Shown one piece after another: positions 1 through 9,045 of a stretch of 64,000 nt of DNA. Positions within the stretch are counted from its first letter, which is position 1; every line of letters begins with the position of its first letter. The DNA is taken from the NCBI GenBank assembly GCA_965656185.1, contig CBFHJH010000001.1:434001-498000 (forward strand), in the 5' to 3' direction. The position numbers and the translations under genes were made by a program. The notes beneath the pieces were generated by a model, which was not told where the DNA came from, did not search any database, and saw only the letters and a list, made by a program, of their open reading frames with translations. Source of the stretch: Croceimicrobium sp965656185. GTDB lineage: Bacteria; Bacteroidota; Bacteroidia; Flavobacteriales; Schleiferiaceae.

Positions 1-492
1 GTGGGCGATAATGAAAGCCAATTCATCTACGGACTTGATAAAGCCCAAAAGCCCTGTGGTGATGTAAATAAAGCCTCCATTTGTAGCAAAGGCATTGATA
101 TTATCATCTTCAACGATAGTTAAGCTGTAGGTAATTCCTTTACGTTGTACATAAGGAGAGATTACCGTGTCTACCAACATGGTACTCAACTGGTTTTCGA
201 GCAAGGGATTGGCCACAAAATTCATTTCACGGCGTAAGTGCTCTCTCGCAGCCTTTCCGATCTCAAATTCTTCTTCTATGGTCAATTCTACCGCGGCATC
301 CAATAAGGAGTTTTCCATTTTACGAGTGGCGGCGGCAAAACCGTCTAGACCACTACCGCAATTATCAAAGACTTCATAGTCCTTCATCGCATCTTCATAG
401 GTCTTCTGAATATCCTCAAAAGGATTATCAACTTGAGCGCTTAAACCCAAACTAAAGATCAAGGCGGCAAAAAGGGTGCTGAGTTTGTTCAT
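1..492 (-). CDS. M48-family metalloprotease, N-terminal part (runs off the window)
   Basis: Secreted or periplasmic zinc protease, cut by the left window edge. Translating the minus strand from the ATG at 492 gives 164 codons with no stop. A signal peptide (MNKLSTLFAALIFSLGLSAQ) is followed by a helical region and then INAFATNGGFIYITTGLL and DELAFIIAH at the last visible codon. NAFA..GG.I.ITTGLL..... ELAFIIAHE is the hallmark run-up to the HExxH zinc site of M48 peptidases (the BepA/HtpX group), so the window ends on the first zinc-binding His. It lies 18 nt downstream of the ABC permease and is probably the last known gene of the leftward operon. A role in envelope protein quality control is an inference from the family. 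The HExxH itself is not visible. Confidence 0.85.
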   Translation of the reverse strand, partial: MNKLSTLFAALIFSLGLSAQVDNPFEDIQKTYEDAMKDYEVFDNCGSGLDGFAAATRKMENSLLDAAVELTIEEEFEIGKAAREHLRREMNFVANPLLENQLSTMLVDTVISPYVQRKGITYSLTIVEDDNINAFATNGGFIYITTGLLGFIKSVDELAFIIAH

Positions 493-510
493 GGTTGTAT
501 TGATTGGTTA

Positions 511-2043
511 TTAACGTCCGTAAATAAGATCTCCCGGGGTGGTGCCTTTTAATTTTTGATACACCAAGAAATAAATGATCATAACCGGTAAGATCATAAA
601 GCTAAATATATAGAGAAACTTCAATTCTAGAGCAAAGAGAGTTTCATTAGGGTCATCCAGAGAGAGATCGGGGGTGATCAACAAACGGTTGATACTATCG
701 CCAAGCAAGTAGGCCAATAAAAAGCCGATGATGAATACGCCAGATACGATGATCACTGCAACCCCGGAGTACACCAAGGTTATCGTGAAATTAGAAAGGC
801 CAAAAGCCTTGAGTGTACCCAAGCTAGCTTTATTGCGATCGATATGCTCTACAATGGTCTTGGAAATGATGTAGATTATAATGGTGATCGTGAAAAGCGT
901 AAGAATAATCGAGAGGATCTCAGAGATCTTATTGAAGACACTAAAGTTCTTCGCCGACTCCACATCATTGAGGTTCACGGTTAGGTCATATCTCGTTTGC
1001 AGGTAATTAGCCATGCGAGGAACCGAATCCAATTGTTCGAATTCCAAAACGAAATAATCATTGTTATTCACTCTTAACTCTCCCCGGTTAACTCGATCGT
1101 AGGGTAAGTATGTAAAATAGCGGTAATCTTCCTTAGCAAAACAATCCGCTAATTTATCAGCAGTAGGTGCCTTGAGTTTTGGGTCAAAGAATTCAACCTG
1201 AAGCTTGTAACCTTTGGTGTAGACCCCTTTATCATAAGTCAAATTGAAATCCTGATCGCTACCAATACAGGCTTCAACCTCGGCTTTAATTTCTGTCTGC
1301 GATCTATCACTGGCAATAAATGCACTGATATTATTCTGATAAGCAGCCTCGCCTTCGTCGAATGGAGAATGCTCATAGCGATTGGTAATAGAATAAAACG
1401 CCTTTTCGGTAAAGAAAGCCCCCATCTTATCGGGCAATTTATCGGCAATACCAGCGATCAAAATTGGAACAGTGATAGGTTTTTCATCGCCGTAACGCGG
1501 AACGTGATTTAAGTAAAGTGGCGGATTATCGATATCATAACCCAGCTTGATGAGTAGGTCTTTACTAACTACGGCAGACCACTCTGACTCTTCCATTCTA
1601 ATTAGCTTCTCCTGGGTGAGTAAGAGCTTGCTTGCCTCTTCTCTAAATAGGAAGCGGTAGAGATGTGTTTCCGGATCGATGGGTCTAATTCGTGTACGAT
1701 TAACCTTGCCATTGTATCCTTCAAAAAGAATCCGTCCGGTAGGTACGAAATGAGTTTCCTTTATACCGAAGTCGCCCAAGGTCTCAGGCTTAGCGAACTC
1801 ATTGCGCAGTTCTTCTTGGTAGTTAGGGCGATTTTCGATAGAACCGGGCAGATTCACACTGAGAAACTTGATAAATGGACTGTCCATTCGTTCCTTCAAG
1901 AACTCTGCTGTACCGGAGCTAAAACCGATAGACCAGAGCGCTAGGAACATGATGCCAATAACACCTAAGATCATAGCCCACTTTGCCAAAAAGGACTTCA
2001 ATTCGGGCACGAAAAACTGCTGATGGAAGGACTTTAAATGCAT
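511..2043 (-). CDS. ABC transporter permease, FtsX/LolC/MacB-like
   Basis: Inner-membrane permease of 510 residues. One transmembrane helix lies near residues 21-42. A large extracytoplasmic domain of about 330 residues follows, then three C-terminal helices (about 370-395, 420-450 and 475-497). This four-helix layout with a big periplasmic loop is that of the FtsX/LolCE/MacB superfamily, whose members usually move no small solute but transmit ATPase motion across the membrane (lipoprotein release, toxin extrusion, hydrolase activation). The loop between helices 2 and 3 (DRNKASLGTLKAFGLSNF) matches the coupling-helix region of that family. It starts 2 nt after the ATPase stop. The substrate is unknown; the neighbouring vWA and outer-membrane genes suggest an envelope partner. 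Confidence 0.82.
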   Translation of the reverse strand: MHLKSFHQQFFVPELKSFLAKWAMILGVIGIMFLALWSIGFSSGTAEFLKERMDSPFIKFLSVNLPGSIENRPNYQEELRNEFAKPETLGDFGIKETHFVPTGRILFEGYNGKVNRTRIRPIDPETHLYRFLFREEASKLLLTQEKLIRMEESEWSAVVSKDLLIKLGYDIDNPPLYLNHVPRYGDEKPITVPILIAGIADKLPDKMGAFFTEKAFYSITNRYEHSPFDEGEAAYQNNISAFIASDRSQTEIKAEVEACIGSDQDFNLTYDKGVYTKGYKLQVEFFDPKLKAPTADKLADCFAKEDYRYFTYLPYDRVNRGELRVNNNDYFVLEFEQLDSVPRMANYLQTRYDLTVNLNDVESAKNFSVFNKISEILSIILTLFTITIIIYIISKTIVEHIDRNKASLGTLKAFGLSNFTITLVYSGVAVIIVSGVFIIGFLLAYLLGDSINRLLITPDLSLDDPNETLFALELKFLYIFSFMILPVMIIYFLVYQKLKGTTPGDLIYGR

Positions 2044-2045
2044 GA

Positions 2046-2927
2046 TTAATTAGGACTATCTTTAATGGCGTTCTTTAATAAGAGAATGATCTCACCATCA
2101 TTAAATTCTTGTTTATTGCCTTTATTGCGCCAAACACCGTTTTCTACCTTTTCGTAGATCGACTCGTCGTTTACCAATCCGTATTTGAATACGCCATCCG
2201 ATTCCTTGATCTCTTGTTTAGAGATAAGGACCACCCTATCGCCGTAGGTTACCGCTAGTTCTATATCGTGACTCACAATGATCGAGGTACGGTTTTCCTT
2301 CTGAACTACATCGGTAAGGATCTTCATTAATTTATGGGCATTGTGATGATCTAAATTACCTGTAGGCTCATCGGCCAAAAGCACTTCATAATCTGAACCC
2401 AAAGCTCTAGCAAAGGCCAAACGTTGTCGCTGACCTCCAGACATTTCCGCTACCTTTTTCCCCTTGATGATCTCCATTACGAATTCCTTGGGATAAAGCT
2501 TAGCCAATAGTTTACGGGCCTTTAGTTTGGCATCTTCACTGCGCTCTCCTTTTAGAACTGGAGTGATACTTGCGTTCTGGTAAGCTGTAAGGTTTCCGAA
2601 TAAATTGGTGCTTTGAAAAATGAAACTGAGATTGTCTTTTCGAAAACGAGCTAAAACCGACTCCTTCTTATTCCAAAGTTGATCGATCGCTTGTGTTTCG
2701 CCACTATCTCTATCGTGGTACTTGATATAACCTCCATTCTTAACCTTAATGGTATTGTTCATTACCCCTAAGGTTTCCAAAATAGTGGATTTACCAACTC
2801 CTGAGGACCCCACAATGAAATAGGTTTTTCCCCTTTCAATCTCTAAGGTGTCTAATTGCAAAACCGGCCGGACATTGCTTTTGTATTGACAGGCAATGTC
2901 CTTTATGGTAAAAAGGTTTTTATCCAT
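2046..2927 (-). CDS. ABC transporter ATP-binding protein, LolD/MacB type
   Basis: Cytoplasmic ATPase partner of the following permease. Visible motifs are Walker A GSSGVGKST, Q-loop FIFQSTNLFGNLT, signature MSGGQRQRLAFARAL, Walker B VLLADEPTGNLD and switch His in IIVSHD. The C-terminus extends about 50 residues beyond the usual LolD length (KQEIKESDGVFKYGLV and onward). The start is placed at the ATG giving MDKNLFTIKDIA, which overlaps the end of the vWA gene by 8 nt. A TTG six codons upstream is possible but would overlap by 26 nt. The overlap suggests translational coupling with the vWA gene, so the vWA protein and transporter are probably made together. Confidence 0.9.
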   Translation of the reverse strand: MDKNLFTIKDIACQYKSNVRPVLQLDTLEIERGKTYFIVGSSGVGKSTILETLGVMNNTIKVKNGGYIKYHDRDSGETQAIDQLWNKKESVLARFRKDNLSFIFQSTNLFGNLTAYQNASITPVLKGERSEDAKLKARKLLAKLYPKEFVMEIIKGKKVAEMSGGQRQRLAFARALGSDYEVLLADEPTGNLDHHNAHKLMKILTDVVQKENRTSIIVSHDIELAVTYGDRVVLISKQEIKESDGVFKYGLVNDESIYEKVENGVWRNKGNKQEFNDGEIILLLKNAIKDSPN

Positions 2928-5367
2928 TCCCTGGAATTTTTTCAAGCGGAATCCAATAATAGAATTGACTATTCAAGCGGAAGCGATCTTGCTCCAAATT
3001 CTTTTTATTAAAACGACGTACCGACTCTTGAAACTGAAGAATGAATTTAGGTAAAGACCGGTGATTTGAATTGGGTATCTCACCGATCGGAACATCTCTT
3101 AAGGTTCCATACTCCCCTTTTTCATCAAAGGGAACGGCTAAAAGAATACCCCAGATCTCCGACATTGACTTCTGTCGAACGCGGTCATCGGAAGTCTCTC
3201 CTAAAGCGGCTTTGGTTTGCGCAATTAAGGCATCGGCCACTTGGGCCTTAGAGTCGGTTAAATTAGCGTCTGGATCCACCTTTTCGAACACTTCGATCAT
3301 ATTATCCACTTCCTCATCCGAAAGGAAAACAACCGGTGCAAAACAACTAAGTGGTTTATTGTAGAACTTGGTGCTGGTAAAGCCAGACATAGAGAACTCT
3401 TGGAAACTTTGGAGCGCCACTTCGATTTCATCATCGGTGAAACCTTGATTCTTTAAATGCTCTCTTAAGTTGGCCTCATTGGCTTGATCGAACTCATCGC
3501 GTCGCTTGGTACTTATCTCTCCATTTCTAAGCTTATCGCTCCAAAACTGAATTTGCTCATCGAGTTCTGTAAGGTAATCGCCAATGGCCGATGACAGGTT
3601 CTCTTGAAGAACACTAATGGGCATTTTCTCATTGTCGTTGGCATAAATAAATCGGCCAAAACCTGCATCAACAAAGTATTCAAGCTCTCCGGTTTCGGTA
3701 TCCTTAAACTTAAGCTCGAAGGTGTTCCGCTTTTCTGGCACCATGGTCATATTGGGCTTCAAGCTCTGTTTGCGATCGGTCTTTTCCCCTAATTCATAGA
3801 ATAATTCTTGGGCATCGTCATTAAAAGCTTGGTAAGCAGGCTCAATACCATAATACACCTGGAAGGTTACCAAGCTGGCATTGAATTGAACCAAAAGATC
3901 CGATACCATCCCTCGCTTTAGACCACGTGCATCATTAATCACATTACCGGCATCGCCGATCATAACCACTACATTGGATTGATCGGGATTCATTCTACTG
4001 CGTTTGATTCCTTCGATCATACCGTTAAAAACCGCTTCTTCACGAGCTTTACCCACCGAGCCAATGCGGATGGAAGCCAAGAAGTTGTTGATCTCTTGCA
4101 GATCGTCGGTTAAGGGTAAATTTTCAAAGGCTTTTTCACCATCGGCATAATCGCGATAAACGGCAATTGAGAAACGCATTTCCTTCTTGTAGCGCTCTTG
4201 GTTCAAAGCAATGATCCGTTCGATACCTCTTCGCACGGCTGGGAAAAAGTCGTCCATCGATTTAGTGGCATCAACCACAAAAAGAATGTTCAAGTTATTT
4301 CTTTTCGTACGTAATTCTTCGATGGCCTCCTTGGCCCTACCCTTTACTTCGTCTACTTCTGAACTGGACTTACCACTAACCGATCCCAGGGTGGCAACCT
4401 TTTTCATGTCCGAGCCATCGATATTTTCTAAGATGGGCATCCGCATCATGATGGTAGGCTTACGAGTGGTCTTGATCTGATGGGTATAGATCTGCTCTAC
4501 TGGCTTCTGTATGTTATTATCGACAAATGAGTTGAGTTGACTTTTCTCGATAAACACCGGAATATCTTTCTCCTTGTACATATCCGCATAAGTCTGACCG
4601 TAGGTAGGCTCTAAACATACTCGAGTATCCCAATCCGTAATATTCACGTTTTTCATCCAGCCATTTACATTGTACTTACGATCGGCCTCAGAAATATTAT
4701 CTATACGGTCATTCCTAGATAAGAGCTTTACCCCTGGCAGTTCCTTTAAAACGTAGCGAATTTCTAACTCCGCCACATTCTCTTTCTTAACCGTAGTTTG
4801 CGGATCGAGGTAGAAATCATAGTTCTTGATCTGCTGCCCCTGTTCGGCCGCCTTTACGATCTTTCTGAAAGAAGCCACATTGTCTAAGTTCACCAATACC
4901 AATCCTTTCTTGGTAATCGATTTCTCATTTGAAACCGCGTAAGAGTTCAATATCAGATTGGAAGCGGGCATCCACCCCTTTTCATAATAATCTAAATTAC
5001 CTCCCTGATCTTCGAAAACGCTAATTTTTAACCAGTTACCTTCCCTTCCGGTAATGTAAACCTGCTCCATAAAACCGAGGTTCTTACGGTTTTTACGGCC
5101 ATTAGGCATGATGTACAATGGATTGTCTACTCGATCGCTGTACGCGCGCCAATAGTTTAAAGGATCGTCGGAATCGCGATACTCATAGGTGAGTTTTTCG
5201 AATTCAGCCCCGGTTTTATCCTGATAGAGCTTATTCATAAGGCTCGCCTTCGTATAGTTTTTAAGCTCTTGTGGAATGGCTAAGCATTCGTCACAATCTT
5301 GAGCGCTTAAGGGAAGCGCTCCTAGCAAAGTCAGAATAATGAGTGTGTAAAACTTGGATCTGATCAT
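2920..5367 (-). CDS. Secreted von Willebrand factor A domain protein with SH3b-like segments
   Basis: An 815-residue exported protein. The signal peptide covers residues 1-22 (ends LPLSAQ) and is followed by CDEC. Residues about 100-137 (TGREGNWLKI ... KGWMPASN) and 215-245 (NGWMKNVN) look like bacterial SH3-type modules. A vWA domain covers about 359-530: LNILFVVDATKSM carries the MIDAS-type DxTxS, and VVVMIGDAGN supplies the second conserved strand and Asp. About 285 residues of unassigned, probably helical, sequence follow, ending in YYWIPLEKIPGNG. No C-terminal membrane helix or T9SS tail is evident, so the periplasm is most likely. It shares TAATG-type overlap with the upstream 190-residue gene and overlaps the ATPase gene. 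It may be a metal-dependent protein-protein adaptor acting with the ABC transporter; the substrate is unknown. Confidence 0.82.
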   Translation of the reverse strand: MIRSKFYTLIILTLLGALPLSAQDCDECLAIPQELKNYTKASLMNKLYQDKTGAEFEKLTYEYRDSDDPLNYWRAYSDRVDNPLYIMPNGRKNRKNLGFMEQVYITGREGNWLKISVFEDQGGNLDYYEKGWMPASNLILNSYAVSNEKSITKKGLVLVNLDNVASFRKIVKAAEQGQQIKNYDFYLDPQTTVKKENVAELEIRYVLKELPGVKLLSRNDRIDNISEADRKYNVNGWMKNVNITDWDTRVCLEPTYGQTYADMYKEKDIPVFIEKSQLNSFVDNNIQKPVEQIYTHQIKTTRKPTIMMRMPILENIDGSDMKKVATLGSVSGKSSSEVDEVKGRAKEAIEELRTKRNNLNILFVVDATKSMDDFFPAVRRGIERIIALNQERYKKEMRFSIAVYRDYADGEKAFENLPLTDDLQEINNFLASIRIGSVGKAREEAVFNGMIEGIKRSRMNPDQSNVVVMIGDAGNVINDARGLKRGMVSDLLVQFNASLVTFQVYYGIEPAYQAFNDDAQELFYELGEKTDRKQSLKPNMTMVPEKRNTFELKFKDTETGELEYFVDAGFGRFIYANDNEKMPISVLQENLSSAIGDYLTELDEQIQFWSDKLRNGEISTKRRDEFDQANEANLREHLKNQGFTDDEIEVALQSFQEFSMSGFTSTKFYNKPLSCFAPVVFLSDEEVDNMIEVFEKVDPDANLTDSKAQVADALIAQTKAALGETSDDRVRQKSMSEIWGILLAVPFDEKGEYGTLRDVPIGEIPNSNHRSLPKFILQFQESVRRFNKKNLEQDRFRLNSQFYYWIPLEKIPGNG

Positions 5368-5939
5368 TAGTAGACTCTTATTTGATAGATTCTTGAATAT
5401 TCTTCTTTGATGGCCGCTGCATCTTTAGCACTGGCGGCATTTCCATCGTTATTGATAAAAGCGGTAGCTTGATAGCTAGCCTTTTCACCCTCTTGCACCA
5501 AGCCCATACTTAAAGCGTATTTCTCAGCAATGTTTTCAAGGTGTTTTTCGCCTTTGAAAGACTGATTATAACCTAGGAAAAAGTAGAGCTGCACCCCATT
5601 ACTTAAGCCGTTATTAGAGTGACTCACGCCGATAAGAGAATCTAAATCGAAATAGGGATTAGGTAAACTTGGGTCCAAGGTCTTTAATTCCGCCGTTTCT
5701 TTTGATCCCAGATTGGCATCTTGATAGATAAGTGGCTGACCAGCATTGGAGATATACAATAACTTTTCACCTTGGCTAGCTGCCAAAACCGAATCGACCT
5801 TTCGTACTAATTCTTTGCGGTTCGATTGATCACTAACGTCGACGTAAACCACCGCTTGCAATTGAGCCAATAACTCAACGGGTAATGTTAAAGACAACAA
5901 TAGAATTAGGCCAAGTATGGATTGGTTTAGCTTTCTCAT
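5367..5939 (-). CDS. Small secreted protein, possibly a minimal vWA-like fold
   Basis: A 190-residue protein with a signal peptide (residues 1-26, ending LPVELLAQ). The mature start, LQAVVYVDVSDQSNRKELV, resembles the first strand and MIDAS loop of a vWA domain (DxSxxS), and a later segment (NGVQLYFFLGYN) could be another core strand. This is a weak, by-eye resemblance. I recognise no named family. It overlaps the upstream zinc-ribbon gene by 4 nt (ATGA) and the downstream vWA gene by 1 nt, so it belongs to the same operon and is probably made in step with them. Confidence 0.7.
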   Translation of the reverse strand: MRKLNQSILGLILLLSLTLPVELLAQLQAVVYVDVSDQSNRKELVRKVDSVLAASQGEKLLYISNAGQPLIYQDANLGSKETAELKTLDPSLPNPYFDLDSLIGVSHSNNGLSNGVQLYFFLGYNQSFKGEKHLENIAEKYALSMGLVQEGEKASYQATAFINNDGNAASAKDAAAIKEEYSRIYQIRVY

Positions 5940-7435
5940 TTAGATCGGTAACTAATCTTAAAGTACTTATTGTCCACAATTTCTGGAGCCCCTGAAAGAA
6001 CATAGGTGGTTCCGTCATTACGGTAGGAAGTTTTCATCCGGTTGGTTCCGGCCGAAAATCCGCTCACGGTTTGACCGTCGATAACGAACTTAGGTTGAGT
6101 AGGTAGACTCATGCTAAGTTTCTGCAAATTTGCAGCTGCTGCCCTGTCGCGAGGATTTAGGCCAAACTTGGTGGCTGCTTCGGCCAAATCACGGATCATT
6201 TGTTCGAGATCTGGACCTTTATCAGGGTTTTCAGGATTGGCCTGGACACAAACAGGAATTTGAGCATCACCATTACGCTCATAAGCAATGGCCTCTAAAT
6301 CATCCTGCTTAACCCAAACATTCACCTTTTGCTGCCCCATGCTGCTCACGTCCCAAGTGAACCTGTTTTTAAAAGGTCCTTCCTGACCAGTAATAGATAC
6401 TAGTAAGGAATTGAATTTATGGTCGTCATTGATCTTTACCACCATTTTACAATCGGAGGTAAAGTCCACCCCAATCTTACTATTATCTAAGCGGTAAACG
6501 CAATTTGCTTCAGCCGCAGGTGCTTTACCAAACAAGCTCAGTTCAACGGCATCACTGGTGGTCTCAGTTACTTGCTTATCGCTTATATCGGCGCCAAAAA
6601 CAGTCATACCCGTCTGGTCTTCACAAAAATAGATCTGACCTGTCTCCGCATCAAAGCTGTATTCGCGTTCATCAGTAACTCTATAAAGACGTTCGACCTT
6701 AGCTAGATCCAGTTTCTCTTCCGAATTACCTTCGATCAAAGAGCCTGAAAGGTAAAAAGCCTGATCTCTTTCCGTTACTTTCAATTTTAGTTCAAGACGA
6801 TCTTCTACTTGTTCAGAACTATCACCTTTCTGATCCGAATCCTTAGCATCATCATCTTGGTTCATGAAGAAATAGGCGCCGGCTGCTCCCAAGATCACTA
6901 TGAGCAGGATGATGATCCAGGCTTTACCACCTCCAGATGATCCAGAACCACCATCTTTACTGGCTTTCCCAGCATTTGACCCACCACCAGTGTTAGTTTT
7001 AGGCTTTTCATGGCTAGCTTCAGACTTTGGTGCTGATGCCGCGGGCTTGGGGGCCTCCTGCTTAGGCTTTTCTGGTGTCGGTTTAGGTTCAGGTTTTTTA
7101 GGTGCTTCCTGAACTGGTTTCACCTCTTCTTTAGGAGGCTGAGGACTTGGTTTGGGACTCTCGGTTGCTTTAGGCTTTTCCTCTTTAACTTCTTCCTTCG
7201 GTGCCTCTGGTTCTTTTGGAATCACTATCGTTCCGCTATCGTCAGGCGCAGGCCCCTTAACTTCATCCGAACTTAGGGTCTTATCCTCCGGTAAGTCCTC
7301 CTTATTTATTCTTTGGGTTAATTCTTTTGCTATTTCAATATCGGAAGAAGAACAGTTCTCACAGTCGAGGGTAAATTCATCTCCTTCCCAAACATGGCCG
7401 CAATCATTGCAGCGATAGTTTAATGATTCACTCAT
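5936..7435 (-). CDS. Zinc-ribbon, Pro/Lys/Glu-linker, single-pass membrane protein
   Basis: A 499-residue protein likely to span the inner membrane with its N-terminus inside. Residues 9-28 form a rubredoxin-like zinc ribbon (CNDC ... CENC, Cys 9, 12, 25 and 28). Residues about 62-150 are a long linker rich in Pro, Lys, Glu and Ala, followed by a Gly/Ser stretch and one transmembrane helix (about 172-191, AWIIILLIVILGAAGAYFFM). An acidic segment and a 300-residue mostly beta C-terminal domain outside the cytoplasm come next. The motif SGTIVIPK near Thr69 precedes the linker and resembles phosphothreonine sites read by FHA domains. There is no signal peptide, which supports the N-in topology. 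It overlaps both neighbours by 1-4 nt. It may relay a cytoplasmic signal from the divergent kinase module to the periplasm; that role is inference. Confidence 0.78.
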   Translation of the reverse strand: MSESLNYRCNDCGHVWEGDEFTLDCENCSSSDIEIAKELTQRINKEDLPEDKTLSSDEVKGPAPDDSGTIVIPKEPEAPKEEVKEEKPKATESPKPSPQPPKEEVKPVQEAPKKPEPKPTPEKPKQEAPKPAASAPKSEASHEKPKTNTGGGSNAGKASKDGGSGSSGGGKAWIIILLIVILGAAGAYFFMNQDDDAKDSDQKGDSSEQVEDRLELKLKVTERDQAFYLSGSLIEGNSEEKLDLAKVERLYRVTDEREYSFDAETGQIYFCEDQTGMTVFGADISDKQVTETTSDAVELSLFGKAPAAEANCVYRLDNSKIGVDFTSDCKMVVKINDDHKFNSLLVSITGQEGPFKNRFTWDVSSMGQQKVNVWVKQDDLEAIAYERNGDAQIPVCVQANPENPDKGPDLEQMIRDLAEAATKFGLNPRDRAAAANLQKLSMSLPTQPKFVIDGQTVSGFSAGTNRMKTSYRNDGTTYVLSGAPEIVDNKYFKISYRSK

Positions 7436-9045
7436 TAGAGGTAATATTTAATTCCAAGTTGATATCCGATCGCATTTAAGCTCCCTAAGGTGCCCGTAAG
7501 ATGGTTTAGGCTTTCCATAGCACTTTCACCCGCTTGTGCACTGCGGCTTAAAATATTTTCGTCAGCAGGACTGAAGGTCCAATTATTCATTCCGTAGTTT
7601 ACTCCAAGCTCCAGCCAGAAACGCTTCGAAATACGGAAACTCAAAGTACTTTGCAGTTGGATATTAGAATAAGAATCAACGTTTAAATCGTCAGAACCTG
7701 TGCTATTTTCATTCACCGCGGTTCCGTATTCGGGATTGTCTCCATAGATCCTCAAATTTGCTTGTCGCCAAATAAAGTAATAATCACTTATGGCAGCGCT
7801 TTCATAAGTACCACTCTGGCTAATCCCCATATTATAAGCCCCACCTACTTCTAAGTGAGCCAGACGATGGAGTTTAAAACGGAAATTTAATCCTAATCCC
7901 GCGCTCATTACACTTAGATCAGCGCTTTCACTTATAAATGTACTCTGGGTATAGCGATCCACCGTATTGAATTGGGGAATCACATCTTCGAAAGAGCTGA
8001 ACATTCTTTCGCTGCTAGCTCCTAGGTTGACCGCTCTTTGCTGGAGGCCTAATTCTAAAGACATAAAGAACTTGTCGCTCACGTTTAGTAGTCGGTAGCC
8101 TAAATTCAAACCAAAAACGGTCTCACGCTGGCGGTGAGCAACCGTAGCATCCAGACCAGTACCAGCCATATCTACACTTGACTCACTGACTGCGCTGGTA
8201 GCAGTTTGATAGACCAGATCCAAATAGAAGCGTTTTGGCCTAAAATTAAATTTTAACGGTTCATCATTATACAATGCATTGGGTCCAAAGGATTCTTTGC
8301 GCATGGTTTCGCTGAAGCCCCCAAGCAATTCATCGCTACTGGGTTCAATATTCAATTGCTCACCATCCTTTAGGTCACTTAGTAAAATCCCATTGTCCAA
8401 ATTGCGTTTTACCACTTCGCCATTTACCAGGATATCTAGGTCCTTATTTTCTTGAAGTTCCGGTGGGAAATCCAGTCTAAGGAAATGACCTCGCTCTTGA
8501 TTTAAGCTGATGGAACGAATTTTAACCTCTTCCGATTGACGGTTGTAAACCAATTCATACCTCAGGTCCATTTGATCGCGAAAGAAAATATTCTCATAGC
8601 TCAACATCCCTATTTCTTTGACCACATCTACTTGAAAGATATATTCTTGGGCATTAGAAGCGCTAATGGTCATGCGGTAAGGATGAAACTTGTAGGTATT
8701 CATCGTTCCACCTAAATAATAAGTAAGGGAGTTGTCTAAATAACCATCTACGTTGACGGGGTCATTGATATTATTAGCTGGAAGGATCTCATTAACGATC
8801 TTCGATTCATTGCTTTCGAACAATTGGATGAAGTTGTACTCCTCCAATTCATTCTTTACCCTCGAATTCTTCTGTAACTTATCAAGATGCCGGTAAATAG
8901 CTATGCTCGCCTTACTCTGTTCTCGATCGAATTTAGTGCTAATATTCGTAGTCGCCCTTACCGTTTTGGCACTATCGCTTTGCGCGGAAAGATTAAAACC
9001 CATAAACGTTAGCACAGCGATGCTTTGATAGATCAACTTTCTCAT
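7435..9045 (-). CDS. Outer-membrane beta-barrel-like protein with N-terminal periplasmic region
   Basis: A 536-residue exported protein. The signal peptide ends MGFNLSAQ. The first 260 or so residues are mixed, with a beta-rich stretch. The second half has alternating strands typical of a barrel (RFYLDLVYQTA, VFGLNLGYRL, FMSLELGLQQR, HLEVGGAYNMG, FWLELGVNYG) and ends GYQLGIKYYL, an aromatic-ended last strand as expected for outer-membrane proteins. No named family is recognised. It overlaps the upstream adhesin gene by 4 nt (ATGA) and abuts the zinc-ribbon gene. It may anchor or display the repeat adhesin or dock the inner-membrane and periplasmic partners; this is inferred only from gene order. 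Confidence 0.72.
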   Translation of the reverse strand: MRKLIYQSIAVLTFMGFNLSAQSDSAKTVRATTNISTKFDREQSKASIAIYRHLDKLQKNSRVKNELEEYNFIQLFESNESKIVNEILPANNINDPVNVDGYLDNSLTYYLGGTMNTYKFHPYRMTISASNAQEYIFQVDVVKEIGMLSYENIFFRDQMDLRYELVYNRQSEEVKIRSISLNQERGHFLRLDFPPELQENKDLDILVNGEVVKRNLDNGILLSDLKDGEQLNIEPSSDELLGGFSETMRKESFGPNALYNDEPLKFNFRPKRFYLDLVYQTATSAVSESSVDMAGTGLDATVAHRQRETVFGLNLGYRLLNVSDKFFMSLELGLQQRAVNLGASSERMFSSFEDVIPQFNTVDRYTQSTFISESADLSVMSAGLGLNFRFKLHRLAHLEVGGAYNMGISQSGTYESAAISDYYFIWRQANLRIYGDNPEYGTAVNENSTGSDDLNVDSYSNIQLQSTLSFRISKRFWLELGVNYGMNNWTFSPADENILSRSAQAGESAMESLNHLTGTLGSLNAIGYQLGIKYYL

